Shown: positions 1-9,116 of the stretch, piece by piece
How positions within the stretch are numbered: the stretch's first letter is position 1
How the letters are laid out: each line of letters begins with the position of its first letter
Source: an uncultured Porphyromonadaceae bacterium
GTDB lineage: Bacteria; Bacteroidota; Bacteroidia; Bacteroidales; Porphyromonadaceae
Direction: 5' to 3'
DNA length: 64,000 bases
Assembly (NCBI GenBank): GCA_947253625.1
Contig: CAMYAB010000001.1
Location: forward strand, 62,001 to 126,000
Program-made: the position numbers and the translations under genes
The notes under the pieces: generated by a model
Database searches by the model: none
What the model was told of the DNA's origin: nothing
Seen by the model: only the letters and a program-made list of their open reading frames with translations

Positions 1-608
1 GCGTCTAGGCCCCCTTGGCTGTTGCCTCCGCCCATGAGGGTGTGGATCTCGTCTATGTAGAGGATGATGTGTGGGTTTTTTCGGAGCTCGTCGATCATGG
101 TTTTCATACGCTCCTCAAATTGTCCTCTGTACATGGCTCCGGCGACGATGGAGGCTAGATCTACGGAGATAATCTTTTTGTTGAGAAGGAAGAGGGGAAC
201 ATCGTTGTTGACAATTTTTTGTGCCAGTGCTTCAACAACAGCGGTCTTGCCTACGCCGGGGGCGCCGATCAGGAGGGGGTTGTTTTTGCGCTTGCGTGCT
301 AGTATCTGTGCCACTCTGTGGAGCTCCTCTTCCCGTCCGTATACGGGGTCAAGCTTGCCGGCTCTTGCCAGGTCATTGAGCGATACTCCGTACTTGTCGA
401 GTGTCGGGGTGTCGTTATTGCTACCACTCCGGTCCGGCTCCTTGGGTGTAGGGCGAGTGGTCTGTGTGTTTGTGCCACTGGCCTTGCCTGTGCCGGCTAG
501 CTCATCGTACTCACTGAGGTCCTCCGACTCCGGAGTGTTGACAGCCATGCAGACCGGTCGGTGGAGGGAGGACTTTTGGGGTATGTTCATGTTGTGTTGT
601 GAAGGCAT
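1..608 (-). CDS. clpC: ClpC-type AAA+ unfoldase, N-terminal part only (runs off window)
   Basis: This is the start of a Clp/Hsp100 ATPase; the rest lies beyond base 1. About 200 residues are visible. A polar linker of roughly 65 residues leads into the first AAA+ domain, with LDPVYGRE, Walker A GAPGVGKT, the pore-region segment MYRGQFEER and Walker B ILYIDEIHT. In this family such proteins unfold substrates, often for ClpP. The reading frame is closed by a stop at 639-641, and the next gene begins at 650. There is therefore no room for the usual double Clp_N domain of about 150 residues that precedes this linker in ClpC. ATG at 608 or 590 could be the start; 608 gives the longer product. ClpC rather than ClpB is inferred from the linker and D1 motifs; D2 is not visible. 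Co-transcription with the upstream kinase-like gene is likely (41-bp gap). Confidence 0.85.
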   Translation of the reverse strand, partial: MPSQHNMNIPQKSSLHRPVCMAVNTPESEDLSEYDELAGTGKASGTNTQTTRPTPKEPDRSGSNNDTPTLDKYGVSLNDLARAGKLDPVYGREEELHRVAQILARKRKNNPLLIGAPGVGKTAVVEALAQKIVNNDVPLFLLNKKIISVDLASIVAGAMYRGQFEERMKTMIDELRKNPHIILYIDEIHTLMGGGNSQGGLD

Positions 609-649
609 TGGGGTCTGATTGTTTTCTAGTGTTTTGTCTCAGTGGCGGT

Positions 650-1315
650 CTATGCTGTTGGAGTCCGTTTGTCGGGAAATCCGAGTTGTCGGATCAGATC
701 CGCCACCAGACTAACTGCATAATCTATGCCAAAAAGCGACAACTTTAGGGAAAGATCGTAGCTTTCGGCCCTTCCCCAGTGTCCTCCCGTGTAGTAGTTG
801 TAGTACTCACGTCGCTCTTTGTCCAACTTCTCCATAATCTTTCGGGCACCGTCTTCGTCGGAGACATCCTCAATTCGCTCCTGTATCCTAAGCATACGGT
901 GTTGCTCGTCATCGGCGACAAAGATGGACAAAAGGTGTGGGTGGTCGCGTAGGACAAAGTCGCTGCATCGGCCTACAAAGATCGCAGAGCTTTTTTGGGC
1001 CAGCTCACGGATGGTATCCGCCTGCATGCGAAATAGGTTTTCGTTGGAGAGGTAGTTGTCGGTGTAGACGAAAAACGAACTCGGGACCGTGAAGCCGGCA
1101 CCGTAGATCATAGGAATGTCAAAGTTGTTGCACTCATCTATCCGCTCAAAAAGCTCACGACGGATATTGGCATCCGCAGCGGCTTGGTCCAATATGTTTT
1201 TGTCGTACATCGGAATACCCAGTCTCAGGCTTAGTGCTTTGGCAAACTCTGCCCCTCCACTTCCAAATGACCGGCCAATACAGATGGCATAGTTGTTTTG
1301 TCCGAATTCCTCCAT
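650..1315 (-). CDS. Cytidylate kinase-like family protein
   Basis: A 221-residue protein that starts with a P-loop-like segment (CIGRSFGSGGAEFAKALS, residues 12-29) and continues with the alpha-helical pattern of the cytidylate kinase-like family common in Bacteroidetes. The segment RLGIPMYDKNILDQAA matches the substrate-side region of these kinases. A nucleotide monophosphate kinase role is inferred from the family; these paralogues are distinct from the essential Cmk and their substrate is usually unknown. It lies just upstream of the clpC-like gene on the same strand. A Bacteroidetes -7 element lies 57 bp upstream of the ATG. Confidence 0.75.
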   Translation of the reverse strand: MEEFGQNNYAICIGRSFGSGGAEFAKALSLRLGIPMYDKNILDQAAADANIRRELFERIDECNNFDIPMIYGAGFTVPSSFFVYTDNYLSNENLFRMQADTIRELAQKSSAIFVGRCSDFVLRDHPHLLSIFVADDEQHRMLRIQERIEDVSDEDGARKIMEKLDKERREYYNYYTGGHWGRAESYDLSLKLSLFGIDYAVSLVADLIRQLGFPDKRTPTA

Positions 1316-1371
1316 GGTGTCTCTTTTCTATTTTGATTGGTAGACCAAGGCTTTTGTCGCCCTAGGATTGA

Positions 1372-1379
1372 CAAATGTA
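1372..1379 (-). promoter_or_regulatory. Putative -7 element TACATTTG for the kinase-like gene
   Basis: Read on the minus strand this matches TAnnTTTG, the Bacteroidetes -7 box. It lies between the upstream terminator and the ATG at 1315. No clear -33 TTTG stands at the expected distance. Confidence 0.45.
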
Positions 1380-1426
1380 GGCAAAATATGGTTCCCGTCC
1401 GATCTCTGCCTTTATTGAAGCAAGAA

Positions 1427-1468
1427 AAAAACGACAGAGGAGCCCCAGAAGGCTCCTCTGTCGTTTTT
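1427..1468 (-). terminator. Intrinsic terminator after ychF
   Basis: A perfect 18-bp inverted repeat (1427-1444 and 1451-1468) with a 6-nt loop. It is GC-rich in the centre and ends in five T on the minus strand, 18 bp past the ychF stop. The terminal A/T runs make it able to work in both directions. Confidence 0.9.
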
Positions 1469-1485
1469 GGGGGAAAACAATGAAC

Positions 1486-2583
1486 CTAGACGTTGAATCT
1501 GAAGTGCATGATATCTCCATCCTCCACTACATAGTCTTTTCCCTCTACGCTCAGCTTTCCGGCTTCGCGCACAGCTTGTTCGCTTTTGTAGTGGATGTAG
1601 TCGCTATACTTGATGACCTCTGCTCGGATGAACCCTTTCTCAAAGTCCGAGTGGATCACACCGGCGCACTGCGGGGCTTTGCTCCCCTTGTGGTAGGTCC
1701 ATGCCCGAACTTCTACTTCACCAACGGTGAAGAACGTCTCTAGGTCGAGCAGAGCATAGGCTGAGCGGATAAGGCGACTCACGCCACTCTCCTTGAGCCC
1801 TACTGCCTCGAGAAACTCCTTTCGCTCCTCGTATGTGTCGAGTTCGGCAATGTCACTCTCGGTCTGTGCGGCTAGGACAAGTACTTCCGCATTTTCGTCA
1901 GCCACGGCGGCCTTTACGGCATCAACATACGCATTGCCACTTACAGCGGAGTCCTCATCTACGTTGCAGACATAAAGAACCGGTTTATTGGTCAGAAGAA
2001 AGAAGTCGCGGGTGAGCTTTTCCTCCTCCTCGGATAGATCCACGGTACGAGCACTCTTTCCCTCGGACAGTGCCATATGGTAGCGCTCCAGTAGTTCGTA
2101 CTGTATCTTGGCATCTTTTTCGCCAGATTTTGCTTGACGCTCAACTTTTTTCATTCGTGTCTCTATCGTCTCAAGGTCTCGGAGCTGAAGCTCGGTGTCA
2201 ATGACCTCTTTGTCTCGCACGGGGTTGACGTCACCGTCTACGTGGGTGATATTGGGGTCATCGAAACAACGGAGTACGTGTATGATGGCGTCTGTTTCTC
2301 GAATATTGGCAAGAAACTTATTGCCCAATCCTTCACCTTTGCTTGCCCCTTTTACCAGCCCTGCGATGTCTACAATCTCCACAGTTGTTGGGACGATGCG
2401 TTGTGGGTGGGCTAGATCCGCCAGTTCGTTGAGCCGATTGTCCGGGACAGTGATGACGCCGACGTTGGGCTCAATGGTACAAAAAGGGAAGTTGGCAGAT
2501 TGTGCCTTGGCGTTGGAGAGACAGTTGAAAAGTGTCGACTTGCCGACGTTGGGCAGTCCTACTATTCCGCATTGGAGTGACAT
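1486..2583 (-). CDS. ychF: YchF, Obg-family nucleotide-binding ATPase
   Basis: At 365 residues it has the normal length for YchF/OLA1. The protein opens with the G1 motif GLPNVGKST (residues 8-16), followed by DIAGLVKGASKGEG (switch region), a coiled-coil insertion around 140-200, and a C-terminal TGS domain ending in VEDGDIMHFRFNV. YchF proteins bind ATP, associate with ribosomes and affect stress responses. The start lies 4 bp after the lon stop, so it is almost certainly translated from the lon transcript, which then ends at the terminator downstream. Confidence 0.95.
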   Translation of the reverse strand: MSLQCGIVGLPNVGKSTLFNCLSNAKAQSANFPFCTIEPNVGVITVPDNRLNELADLAHPQRIVPTTVEIVDIAGLVKGASKGEGLGNKFLANIRETDAIIHVLRCFDDPNITHVDGDVNPVRDKEVIDTELQLRDLETIETRMKKVERQAKSGEKDAKIQYELLERYHMALSEGKSARTVDLSEEEEKLTRDFFLLTNKPVLYVCNVDEDSAVSGNAYVDAVKAAVADENAEVLVLAAQTESDIAELDTYEERKEFLEAVGLKESGVSRLIRSAYALLDLETFFTVGEVEVRAWTYHKGSKAPQCAGVIHSDFEKGFIRAEVIKYSDYIHYKSEQAVREAGKLSVEGKDYVVEDGDIMHFRFNV

Positions 2584-2587
2584 GCTA

Positions 2588-5125
2588 TTACTTGTTTTGA
2601 TTACGTTGATGTGCTACTTTTTCTGCTTCGTGAGCTTTTCTGACGCGCTCCATGAGGTCTATCGGGTGGTCGACTTTGTCGTTGGAGAGGGCATGGCTGA
2701 TGACTTCACTGATGTCGGTGACGTACACAAACTCTAGTCCTTTCACGTAGTCCGGCTTGATCTCATTGATGTCTTTTTGGTTTTCCTTGCAGAGGATGAT
2801 TTTGGTCACCCCCGAGCGCTTGGCCGCCAGTATTTTTTCTCTGATACCTCCTACGGGGAGGACCTTTCCTCGGAGAGTGATTTCTCCGGTCATGGCTATG
2901 TTGGGCAATACCTGCCGTTGTGTGAATGTGCTGACCAATGATGTGACCAAGGTTATTCCGGCAGATGGACCGTCTTTGGGGATGGCCCCCTCGGGTACGT
3001 GTATGTGTACATTCCAGTAATCAAAAATCTCTGTAGGAATGTCGTACATCTGGGCATGACTCTTGAGGTACTCAAGTGCCAAAATAGCTGACTCTTTCAT
3101 TACATCACCCAGGTTCCCGGTGATGGTCATTTTCCCGGATTTGCTCGGGCTTGGTGCACTCTCCACCATCAGAATTTCGCCACCGACACTTGTCCATGCA
3201 AGGCCGGTGACGACACCTGCATACTTGTTGCCATCGTACTTTTCTCGGCTGTACTTGGGGGTGCCGAGGTAGGTCTTGATGTCACTTTTCTTGAGGCTCA
3301 CAGGGAAGTAGGTCTCTATGCACTCCTCATTGGCGAGTGCGGCCTTTTTGACCACTTTGCGGATCACTTCGCTGATGCGCTTGTCGAACTCACGGACTCC
3401 ACTCTCTCTGGTATAGTCCTCAATGATATCTGCAAGGATGGGGCGAGATATCCGGATATCTCCATCGTTTAGTCCTACTTGCTTTAGTGCCTTGGGCAAA
3501 AGGTGTTTTGTGCCGATCTCCACTTTCTCTTCTTGAATGTAACCGGTTACCTCGATCATCTCCATACGATCTCGTAAGGCGGGGGGAATGTCTCCGACGC
3601 TATTGGCCGTGGCAATGAAAAGGGCTTGGCTCAGGTCGTAGTCAATGTCTAGATAGTTGTCGTGGAAGGTGTTGTTTTGCTCGGGATCCAATACTTCCAG
3701 AAGGGCAGATGACGGGTCACCCTTGTAGTCATTGCCTAGCTTGTCAATCTCGTCTAGTACAAAGACAGGGTTGCTACTGCCGGCTTTCAAAAAACCCTTG
3801 ATGATCCTACCGGGCATAGCCCCGATGTAGGTCCTACGGTGTCCGCGTATCTCGGCCTCGTCGTGTAGTCCACCAAGGGATATTCTTACGTAGTTGCGAC
3901 CAAGTGCGTTGGCGATACTTTTGCCCAAAGAGGTCTTTCCTACACCAGGAGGCCCATATAAGCAGAGGATAGGTGCGTGAAGGTTTCCCTTGAGCTTGAG
4001 GACAGAAAGGTGTTCGAGGATGCGTTCTTTTACTTTGTCCAAGCCAAAATGGTCTTGGTCCAATATGCTTTGTGCTCTGCCTATATCAAAGTTGTCTGCC
4101 GTAAACTCTTGCCATGGTAACTCCAACAGGGTCTCCAGGTACTGCAACTGTATGCTGTAGTCCGGACTTTGCGGAGCCATGCGTTGTAGTTTTTTGACCT
4201 CTTTCTCAAAGTTGTCTAGATCAGATTCTTTCCATTTCTTCTCCGAAGCTCTATTCAGAAGGTCTGTGGCCTCGTCCTCATCGTCCTCGATTTCTTTGCG
4301 GATGACACGCATCTGTTGTTGGAGAAAGTACTCCTTTTGTTGTTTGTCCATCTCGTGTCGGGTGCGTTGTAGGATCTGTTGACGCACTTCCTCTTGTTCG
4401 CAGATGATGCTGAGTAGCTTGTGGGCTATGTAACCGCGTTGCTTGAGGTCACTGGTCAAGAGGAGAGATATTTTCTCTTCCATCTTTTCCGGGAAGTTAT
4501 TGGACGCAAAGTTGATGATGGTCTCCGGGTTTCGTAGTTGCTTGAGAGACTCTACAAAAGGCTTTGGCGCGTCCCCACGCATGATCAGGACTCGGATCAT
4601 GGTCTCAAGCAGAGACTTGGCAAGCTGTTGGTACTCTATGTCTCCTTGTCCGGGACTATAATCCTCAATAGGTGTGTAGCGACCTCTCAAAAAAGGCTCT
4701 CGTTGGGTATAGCTGTCCAAATGAGCGCGACGTTTGCCTTGTATGATTATGGTCAGAAGATCTTCATTGACTTGCATGACCCTAAGGACTTCTGCGATGG
4801 TCCCCTCGGCTATCACAGCCTTGACAGAAGTCGGATCTTCTTCTGTCGGATTCTTTTGAGTGACCGCCAGTATGTGTTTGTTGGGGGCAGTCTCCAAATA
4901 GTTGAGTAGATTTTTGGAGCGGTCTCTGCCTATTATTACCGGTATGGCAACGTTGGGGAATACTGTGGCATCTCGCAAAGGAAGTACGGGCAGTGTTTTT
5001 GGCAAACGTGCGATGTCTTCGTCATAGGTTGCAGAGTAGTCATCATCTGGTAGGATCATAGGCATCATCTGCTTGAGACTTGCACTTCCATCTGTGAGGT
5101 CCATATCTATATCAATATCTATCAT
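2588..5125 (-). CDS. lon: ATP-dependent protease Lon
   Basis: At 845 residues it is full length for LonA. The order is N-terminal LON substrate-binding domain (about 40-240), a coiled-coil region, AAA+ module with Walker A GPPGVGKT (about residue 392) and Walker B VFVLDEIDK, and a C-terminal serine protease domain with the catalytic Ser in PKDGPSAG (about 720) and Lys in REKILAAKRSG (about 763). It degrades misfolded and regulatory proteins in the cytoplasm. The start at 5125 is preceded by a minus-strand TAnnTTTG promoter element. ychF follows 4 bp downstream. Confidence 0.97.
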   Translation of the reverse strand: MIDIDIDMDLTDGSASLKQMMPMILPDDDYSATYDEDIARLPKTLPVLPLRDATVFPNVAIPVIIGRDRSKNLLNYLETAPNKHILAVTQKNPTEEDPTSVKAVIAEGTIAEVLRVMQVNEDLLTIIIQGKRRAHLDSYTQREPFLRGRYTPIEDYSPGQGDIEYQQLAKSLLETMIRVLIMRGDAPKPFVESLKQLRNPETIINFASNNFPEKMEEKISLLLTSDLKQRGYIAHKLLSIICEQEEVRQQILQRTRHEMDKQQKEYFLQQQMRVIRKEIEDDEDEATDLLNRASEKKWKESDLDNFEKEVKKLQRMAPQSPDYSIQLQYLETLLELPWQEFTADNFDIGRAQSILDQDHFGLDKVKERILEHLSVLKLKGNLHAPILCLYGPPGVGKTSLGKSIANALGRNYVRISLGGLHDEAEIRGHRRTYIGAMPGRIIKGFLKAGSSNPVFVLDEIDKLGNDYKGDPSSALLEVLDPEQNNTFHDNYLDIDYDLSQALFIATANSVGDIPPALRDRMEMIEVTGYIQEEKVEIGTKHLLPKALKQVGLNDGDIRISRPILADIIEDYTRESGVREFDKRISEVIRKVVKKAALANEECIETYFPVSLKKSDIKTYLGTPKYSREKYDGNKYAGVVTGLAWTSVGGEILMVESAPSPSKSGKMTITGNLGDVMKESAILALEYLKSHAQMYDIPTEIFDYWNVHIHVPEGAIPKDGPSAGITLVTSLVSTFTQRQVLPNIAMTGEITLRGKVLPVGGIREKILAAKRSGVTKIILCKENQKDINEIKPDYVKGLEFVYVTDISEVISHALSNDKVDHPIDLMERVRKAHEAEKVAHQRNQNK

Positions 5126-5216
5126 TGTGATTGGTTGTCTACCTTTCTATCAAAACATATGTTGTCGTTGTGGCATTTGATCAATAGAGTACCTACAATA
5201 TCTGTGCCATGATGCG

Positions 5217-5224
5217 CAAAGGTA
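5217..5224 (-). promoter_or_regulatory. Putative -7 element TACCTTTG for lon-ychF
   Basis: It matches TAnnTTTG on the minus strand, about 92 bp upstream of the lon ATG. The same octamer is found before the PBP1A gene and the methylase gene. The rest of the 5126-5469 gap holds the PFOR terminator and two short TTCGAA palindromes at 5378 and 5390. No convincing gene was seen there; a 61-codon minus-strand frame at 5230-5415 has no recognisable content. Confidence 0.5.
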
Positions 5225-5402
5225 CCTAATTAAAAGGTTTGTCTATATCTAACAGCGTAAATAAACCCTTGTTTTGTGTACTCGTGACAGTTTGGTGATA
5301 TCAATGCCCTTTCAGTACAGAAGATTTTGGAGCAGTCTGTTGGGCTTATCTTTGTGAATGTGTGACACCTCCGGTTTTTCGAAAAGTGTTTCGAAACGAG
5401 AA

Positions 5403-5438
5403 TCGGGTGCGCCAAAACTATTGTTTTGACGCACCCGA
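5403..5438 (-). terminator. Hairpin terminator after PFOR
   Basis: 16-bp arms (5403-5418 and 5423-5438) pair with one mismatch around a 4-nt loop. The hairpin lies 31 bp past the PFOR stop on the minus strand. There is no strong T-run. Confidence 0.75.
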
Positions 5439-5469
5439 CTAGGGATAGTTATTGGGTGATTACCAATCC

Positions 5470-8400
5470 TTATTGTTGGCTGTCGGTCACCTCATTTTCA
5501 TCGTTGCTATGATACTCCATCGCCTCAAATCGTTTGTACTTATTGTAGCGATATTGAGCATCTGCTTTCGCTGCAGCAAATAGTTGCTCAGCCTCTTCGG
5601 GGAATTGTTTCTTCAGTGATAGGTAACGAACTTCCCCCATCATGAAATCATGGAATTTGTCCCAATCCGGATTTTTGGAGTCAAGCTGGAATGGATTCTT
5701 TCCTTCTTCTTCCAAAGTTGGATCCCAGCGCCATAGGTGCCAATAGCCACACTCTACTGCGCGTTTTTCCTCGTCTTGAGATTTACCCATGCCGCTCCTT
5801 AGTCCATGCTCAATACATGGTGAGTAGCATATCACGATGGATGGCCCGTTGTAGGCTTCGGCCTCGCGGATGGCTTTGAGGCATTGGGCTTGGTTGGCTC
5901 CCATGGCTACCTGTGCTACGTATACATATCCGTAGGAGGCAAGCATCATGCCAAGGTCTTTTTTGCGTATACGACGTCCACCAGCGGCAAATTTGGCTAC
6001 AGCTCCTCTCGGAGTGGACTTTGAACTCTGTCCACCCGTGTTGGAGTAAACTTCGGTATCAAGTACCAGTACGTTTACGTTTTCACCAGAAGCTAAGACG
6101 TGGTCCAATCCACCGTAGCCGATGTCATATGCCCAACCATCACCTCCAATAATCCACTGAGAGCGTTTAGCCAAATAGTGTGAGAGTTCGCTGACTGCCT
6201 TGCAGGCGTCACAGTCACTGTCTTTTACTGAAGCCGTGATCTGGTCAGCCAGTTCGCGTGACTTATCAGCATCGTCTCTATTTTCTAGCCACTGGCTAAG
6301 GAGTGCTTTTGCTTCGCTGTTGACACATGCCTTTTGGCCGGATACAATCTCCTCTGCTAGGTTTACAAGTCGATTCCGGAGTTTTTGGTATGCGAGGTAC
6401 ATACCGTATCCAAATTCAGCATTGTCTTCAAATAGTGAGTTGGCCCATGCCGGTCCGTGTCCACACGCATTCACAGTGTACGGGGTTGATGGTGCGGAGG
6501 CTGAGTATATTGATGAGCATCCGGTGGTATTGGCTATGATCTGATGATCTCCAAAGAGTTGGGTTAGGAGCTTTACGTACGGAGTCTCTCCACACCCGGC
6601 GCATGAACCACTAAACTCAAAGAGGGGTTGTGCAAATTGCGAGTTTTTAACATTTTGGCGCACATCGACTAAGTGTACCTTGTTGGTCACTTCGCGTACT
6701 GAGAAGTCCCAGAGAGAAGCTTGGTCTAGCTGAGACTCGAGTGGTAGCATCGTCAGTGCCTTGCCATTTTTGTTGCCTGGACAAACATCAGCACAGTTGC
6801 CACAACCGAGACAGTCCATTACGTCCACTTGGATCCGGAACTGTGTTCCCTTGAGTGTGCGACCGATACTATTCAGGGTGTTGTAGCCTTCTGGCGCCTT
6901 TTCTACTTCGGCCTCATCCAGCAAGAATGGACGAATTGTAGCGTGAGGACAGACGTATGCACACTGGTTGCACTGGATACAGTTTTCGCTATTCCATTCG
7001 GGAACATTGGCTGCCACACCACGTTTTTCGCTAGCTGCTGTGCCGTTTTCCCAAGTACCATCTTCGTACCCCTTGAAGAAGCTGACGGGGATAGAATCGC
7101 CTGCTTGGGCGTTTACCTTGCGAACAATATTGGTAATAAATGGTGTGTCTGTCTCATACTTGGGATCCACGTCATCTGGTAGGTTAGCCCATTCCGGCTT
7201 TACCTCTACCTCTACCACTTGTTCACCGCGCGCTACCGCCTCATAGTTTTTGTTGACTACGTCTTCGCCTTTCTTCCCATAGCTCTTGACGATGAATTTT
7301 TTCATCTGCTCAACTGCTAGGTCGTAGGGGATGACGTTTGAAATCTTGAAGAAGGCAGACTGTAATATTGTGTTGGTACGATTGCCCATGCCGATCTCCT
7401 GTGCGATTTTTGTCGCATTGATGATGAAGAAACGGCAGTTGTTTTTTGCTAAGTAACGCTTTACACGATTAGGAATATGTGCCTCAATGTCTTCTTTGTC
7501 CCAGATGGCATTAAGAAGGAAGGTGCCTCCCTTTCTGAGTCCTTTGGTGATATCGTACATGCGTAGGTATGCAGGCACGTGACAGGCTAGAAAGTGTGGG
7601 TTGTTGACGTAATAGGTTGATCGAACCGGAGTGTCTCCGAAGCGTAGGTGTGAACAAGTGAAGCCACCAGACTTCTTGGAGTCGTATTGGAAATATGCCT
7701 GGCAGTACTTGTCTGTGTTTTCACCTATGATTTTGACAGAGTTTTTGTTGGCTCCCACTGTGCCGTCAGAGCCCAGACCATAAAACTTGGCCTCATAAAG
7801 TCCGGTGTTGATCTCAAAATCATCTTTGAGTGGAAGTGAAGTAAAGGTTACATCGTCATTGATACCTATTGTAAAGCCATTTTTCGGCATTGACATCCTA
7901 AGGTTGTCATAGACTGCCAAGATCTGCTCGGGGGTGACATCTTTGGACGACAGTCCATACCTACCGCCAACGATAACTGGGCTTTTTTCTTTACCATAAA
8001 ACACGCTCTTCACATCCTTGAAAAGGGGCTCTCCGTCTGCACCGTGTTCTTTGGTTCGGTCAAGTACCGCAATGCGCTTTACCGACTCGGGTAGGGCGGA
8101 TAAGAAGTGGTCTGCTGAGAATGGACGATATAGGTGTACACAGAGCAGTCCGACTTTTCGGTTTTCATGTTCACGAAGATGGTCAATGACCTCTCTTGCT
8201 GTCTCACAGACTGATCCCATGGCGATGATCACATCCTCAGCATCTTCTGCTCCGTAGTAGTCAAAAAGATGGTATTGCCTTCCTGTAATCTTTGCGATCT
8301 CATCCATGTAGTGCTGCACCGCTCCTGCTACATTTTCATAAAAGCCGTTCCCGGCTTCAATGGCTTGAAAATAGATGTCGCCATTTTGTGCAGTGCCTCT

Positions 8401-9054
8401 TGTCACTGGGGCATCCGGATTGAGGGCACGCTTTCTGAAAGCTCTCACAGCGTCCATGTCTACGAGCGGACGTAGATCCTCCATGTCAATAGCCTCTATC
8501 TTTTGAATCTCATGTGAGGTCCGAAAACCGTCAAAGAAGTGCATGAAAGGCACCCTGGTCTTGATAGTAGCCAGGTGTGCGACAGGAGCCAGGTCCATAA
8601 CCTCTTGTACTGATCCTGTGGAGAGCATAGCAAATCCTGTAGCCCGAGCCGCCATTACATCTTGGTGATCTCCAAAAATAGATAGTGCATGACGCGCAAT
8701 AGATCTTGCAGCCACATGGAAAACTGTGGGCAAAAACTCTCCAGCGATTTTGTACATGTTGGGGATCATCAGCAGCAGACCTTGGGAGGCTGTGAAAGTT
8801 GAGGTCAGAGCTCCAGCTTGTAGCGATCCGTGGATGGTTCCAGCTGCTCCGGCCTCGCTCTGAAGCTCTTGTACCCGGACGGTTTCACAAAATAGGTTAT
8901 GACGGCCATTTGCGGACCAGTCGTCAACCAACTCTGCCATTGTAGACGATGGAGTGATGGGGTAAATGGCGGCCACTTCGCTAAACATGTATGCCACTGT
9001 AGCGGCTGCGGTATTACCATCGCATGTGATGAATTTTTTCTCTTTACTACTCAT
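5470..9054 (-). CDS. nifJ: Pyruvate:ferredoxin (flavodoxin) oxidoreductase
   Basis: A single-chain PFOR of 1194 residues, which oxidises pyruvate to acetyl-CoA and CO2 and reduces ferredoxin or flavodoxin in anaerobes. The order is N-terminal pyrimidine-binding domain, CoA-binding domain II, gamma domain (about 425-610), and two ferredoxin-type clusters CIQCNQCAYVCP (about 690) and CLGCGNCADVCP (about 749). These are followed by the proximal-cluster region CAGCGETPY (about 818) and the C-terminal thiamine diphosphate domain with GGDGWAYDIGYGG (about 971). The start MSSKEKKFITCDGN is typical. All expected cluster cysteines appear present. The gene upstream on the same strand is an AAA ATPase; the 62-bp gap holds no clear promoter. 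Confidence 0.97.
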   Translation of the reverse strand: MSSKEKKFITCDGNTAAATVAYMFSEVAAIYPITPSSTMAELVDDWSANGRHNLFCETVRVQELQSEAGAAGTIHGSLQAGALTSTFTASQGLLLMIPNMYKIAGEFLPTVFHVAARSIARHALSIFGDHQDVMAARATGFAMLSTGSVQEVMDLAPVAHLATIKTRVPFMHFFDGFRTSHEIQKIEAIDMEDLRPLVDMDAVRAFRKRALNPDAPVTRGTAQNGDIYFQAIEAGNGFYENVAGAVQHYMDEIAKITGRQYHLFDYYGAEDAEDVIIAMGSVCETAREVIDHLREHENRKVGLLCVHLYRPFSADHFLSALPESVKRIAVLDRTKEHGADGEPLFKDVKSVFYGKEKSPVIVGGRYGLSSKDVTPEQILAVYDNLRMSMPKNGFTIGINDDVTFTSLPLKDDFEINTGLYEAKFYGLGSDGTVGANKNSVKIIGENTDKYCQAYFQYDSKKSGGFTCSHLRFGDTPVRSTYYVNNPHFLACHVPAYLRMYDITKGLRKGGTFLLNAIWDKEDIEAHIPNRVKRYLAKNNCRFFIINATKIAQEIGMGNRTNTILQSAFFKISNVIPYDLAVEQMKKFIVKSYGKKGEDVVNKNYEAVARGEQVVEVEVKPEWANLPDDVDPKYETDTPFITNIVRKVNAQAGDSIPVSFFKGYEDGTWENGTAASEKRGVAANVPEWNSENCIQCNQCAYVCPHATIRPFLLDEAEVEKAPEGYNTLNSIGRTLKGTQFRIQVDVMDCLGCGNCADVCPGNKNGKALTMLPLESQLDQASLWDFSVREVTNKVHLVDVRQNVKNSQFAQPLFEFSGSCAGCGETPYVKLLTQLFGDHQIIANTTGCSSIYSASAPSTPYTVNACGHGPAWANSLFEDNAEFGYGMYLAYQKLRNRLVNLAEEIVSGQKACVNSEAKALLSQWLENRDDADKSRELADQITASVKDSDCDACKAVSELSHYLAKRSQWIIGGDGWAYDIGYGGLDHVLASGENVNVLVLDTEVYSNTGGQSSKSTPRGAVAKFAAGGRRIRKKDLGMMLASYGYVYVAQVAMGANQAQCLKAIREAEAYNGPSIVICYSPCIEHGLRSGMGKSQDEEKRAVECGYWHLWRWDPTLEEEGKNPFQLDSKNPDWDKFHDFMMGEVRYLSLKKQFPEEAEQLFAAAKADAQYRYNKYKRFEAMEYHSNDENEVTDSQQ

Positions 9055-9116
9055 ATCGTTTCTAGTGAAAATATATATGGACTTTGTTTTCTGTATTCAA
9101 TTGGTGTGCTTAATAT

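Noticed and set aside
64..618. 184-residue plus-strand frame at the left end
   Set aside because: It is the antisense shadow of the clpC-like gene.
5230..5415. 61-residue frame between PFOR and lon
   Set aside because: It overlaps the lon promoter and approaches the PFOR terminator; the translation has no family features.
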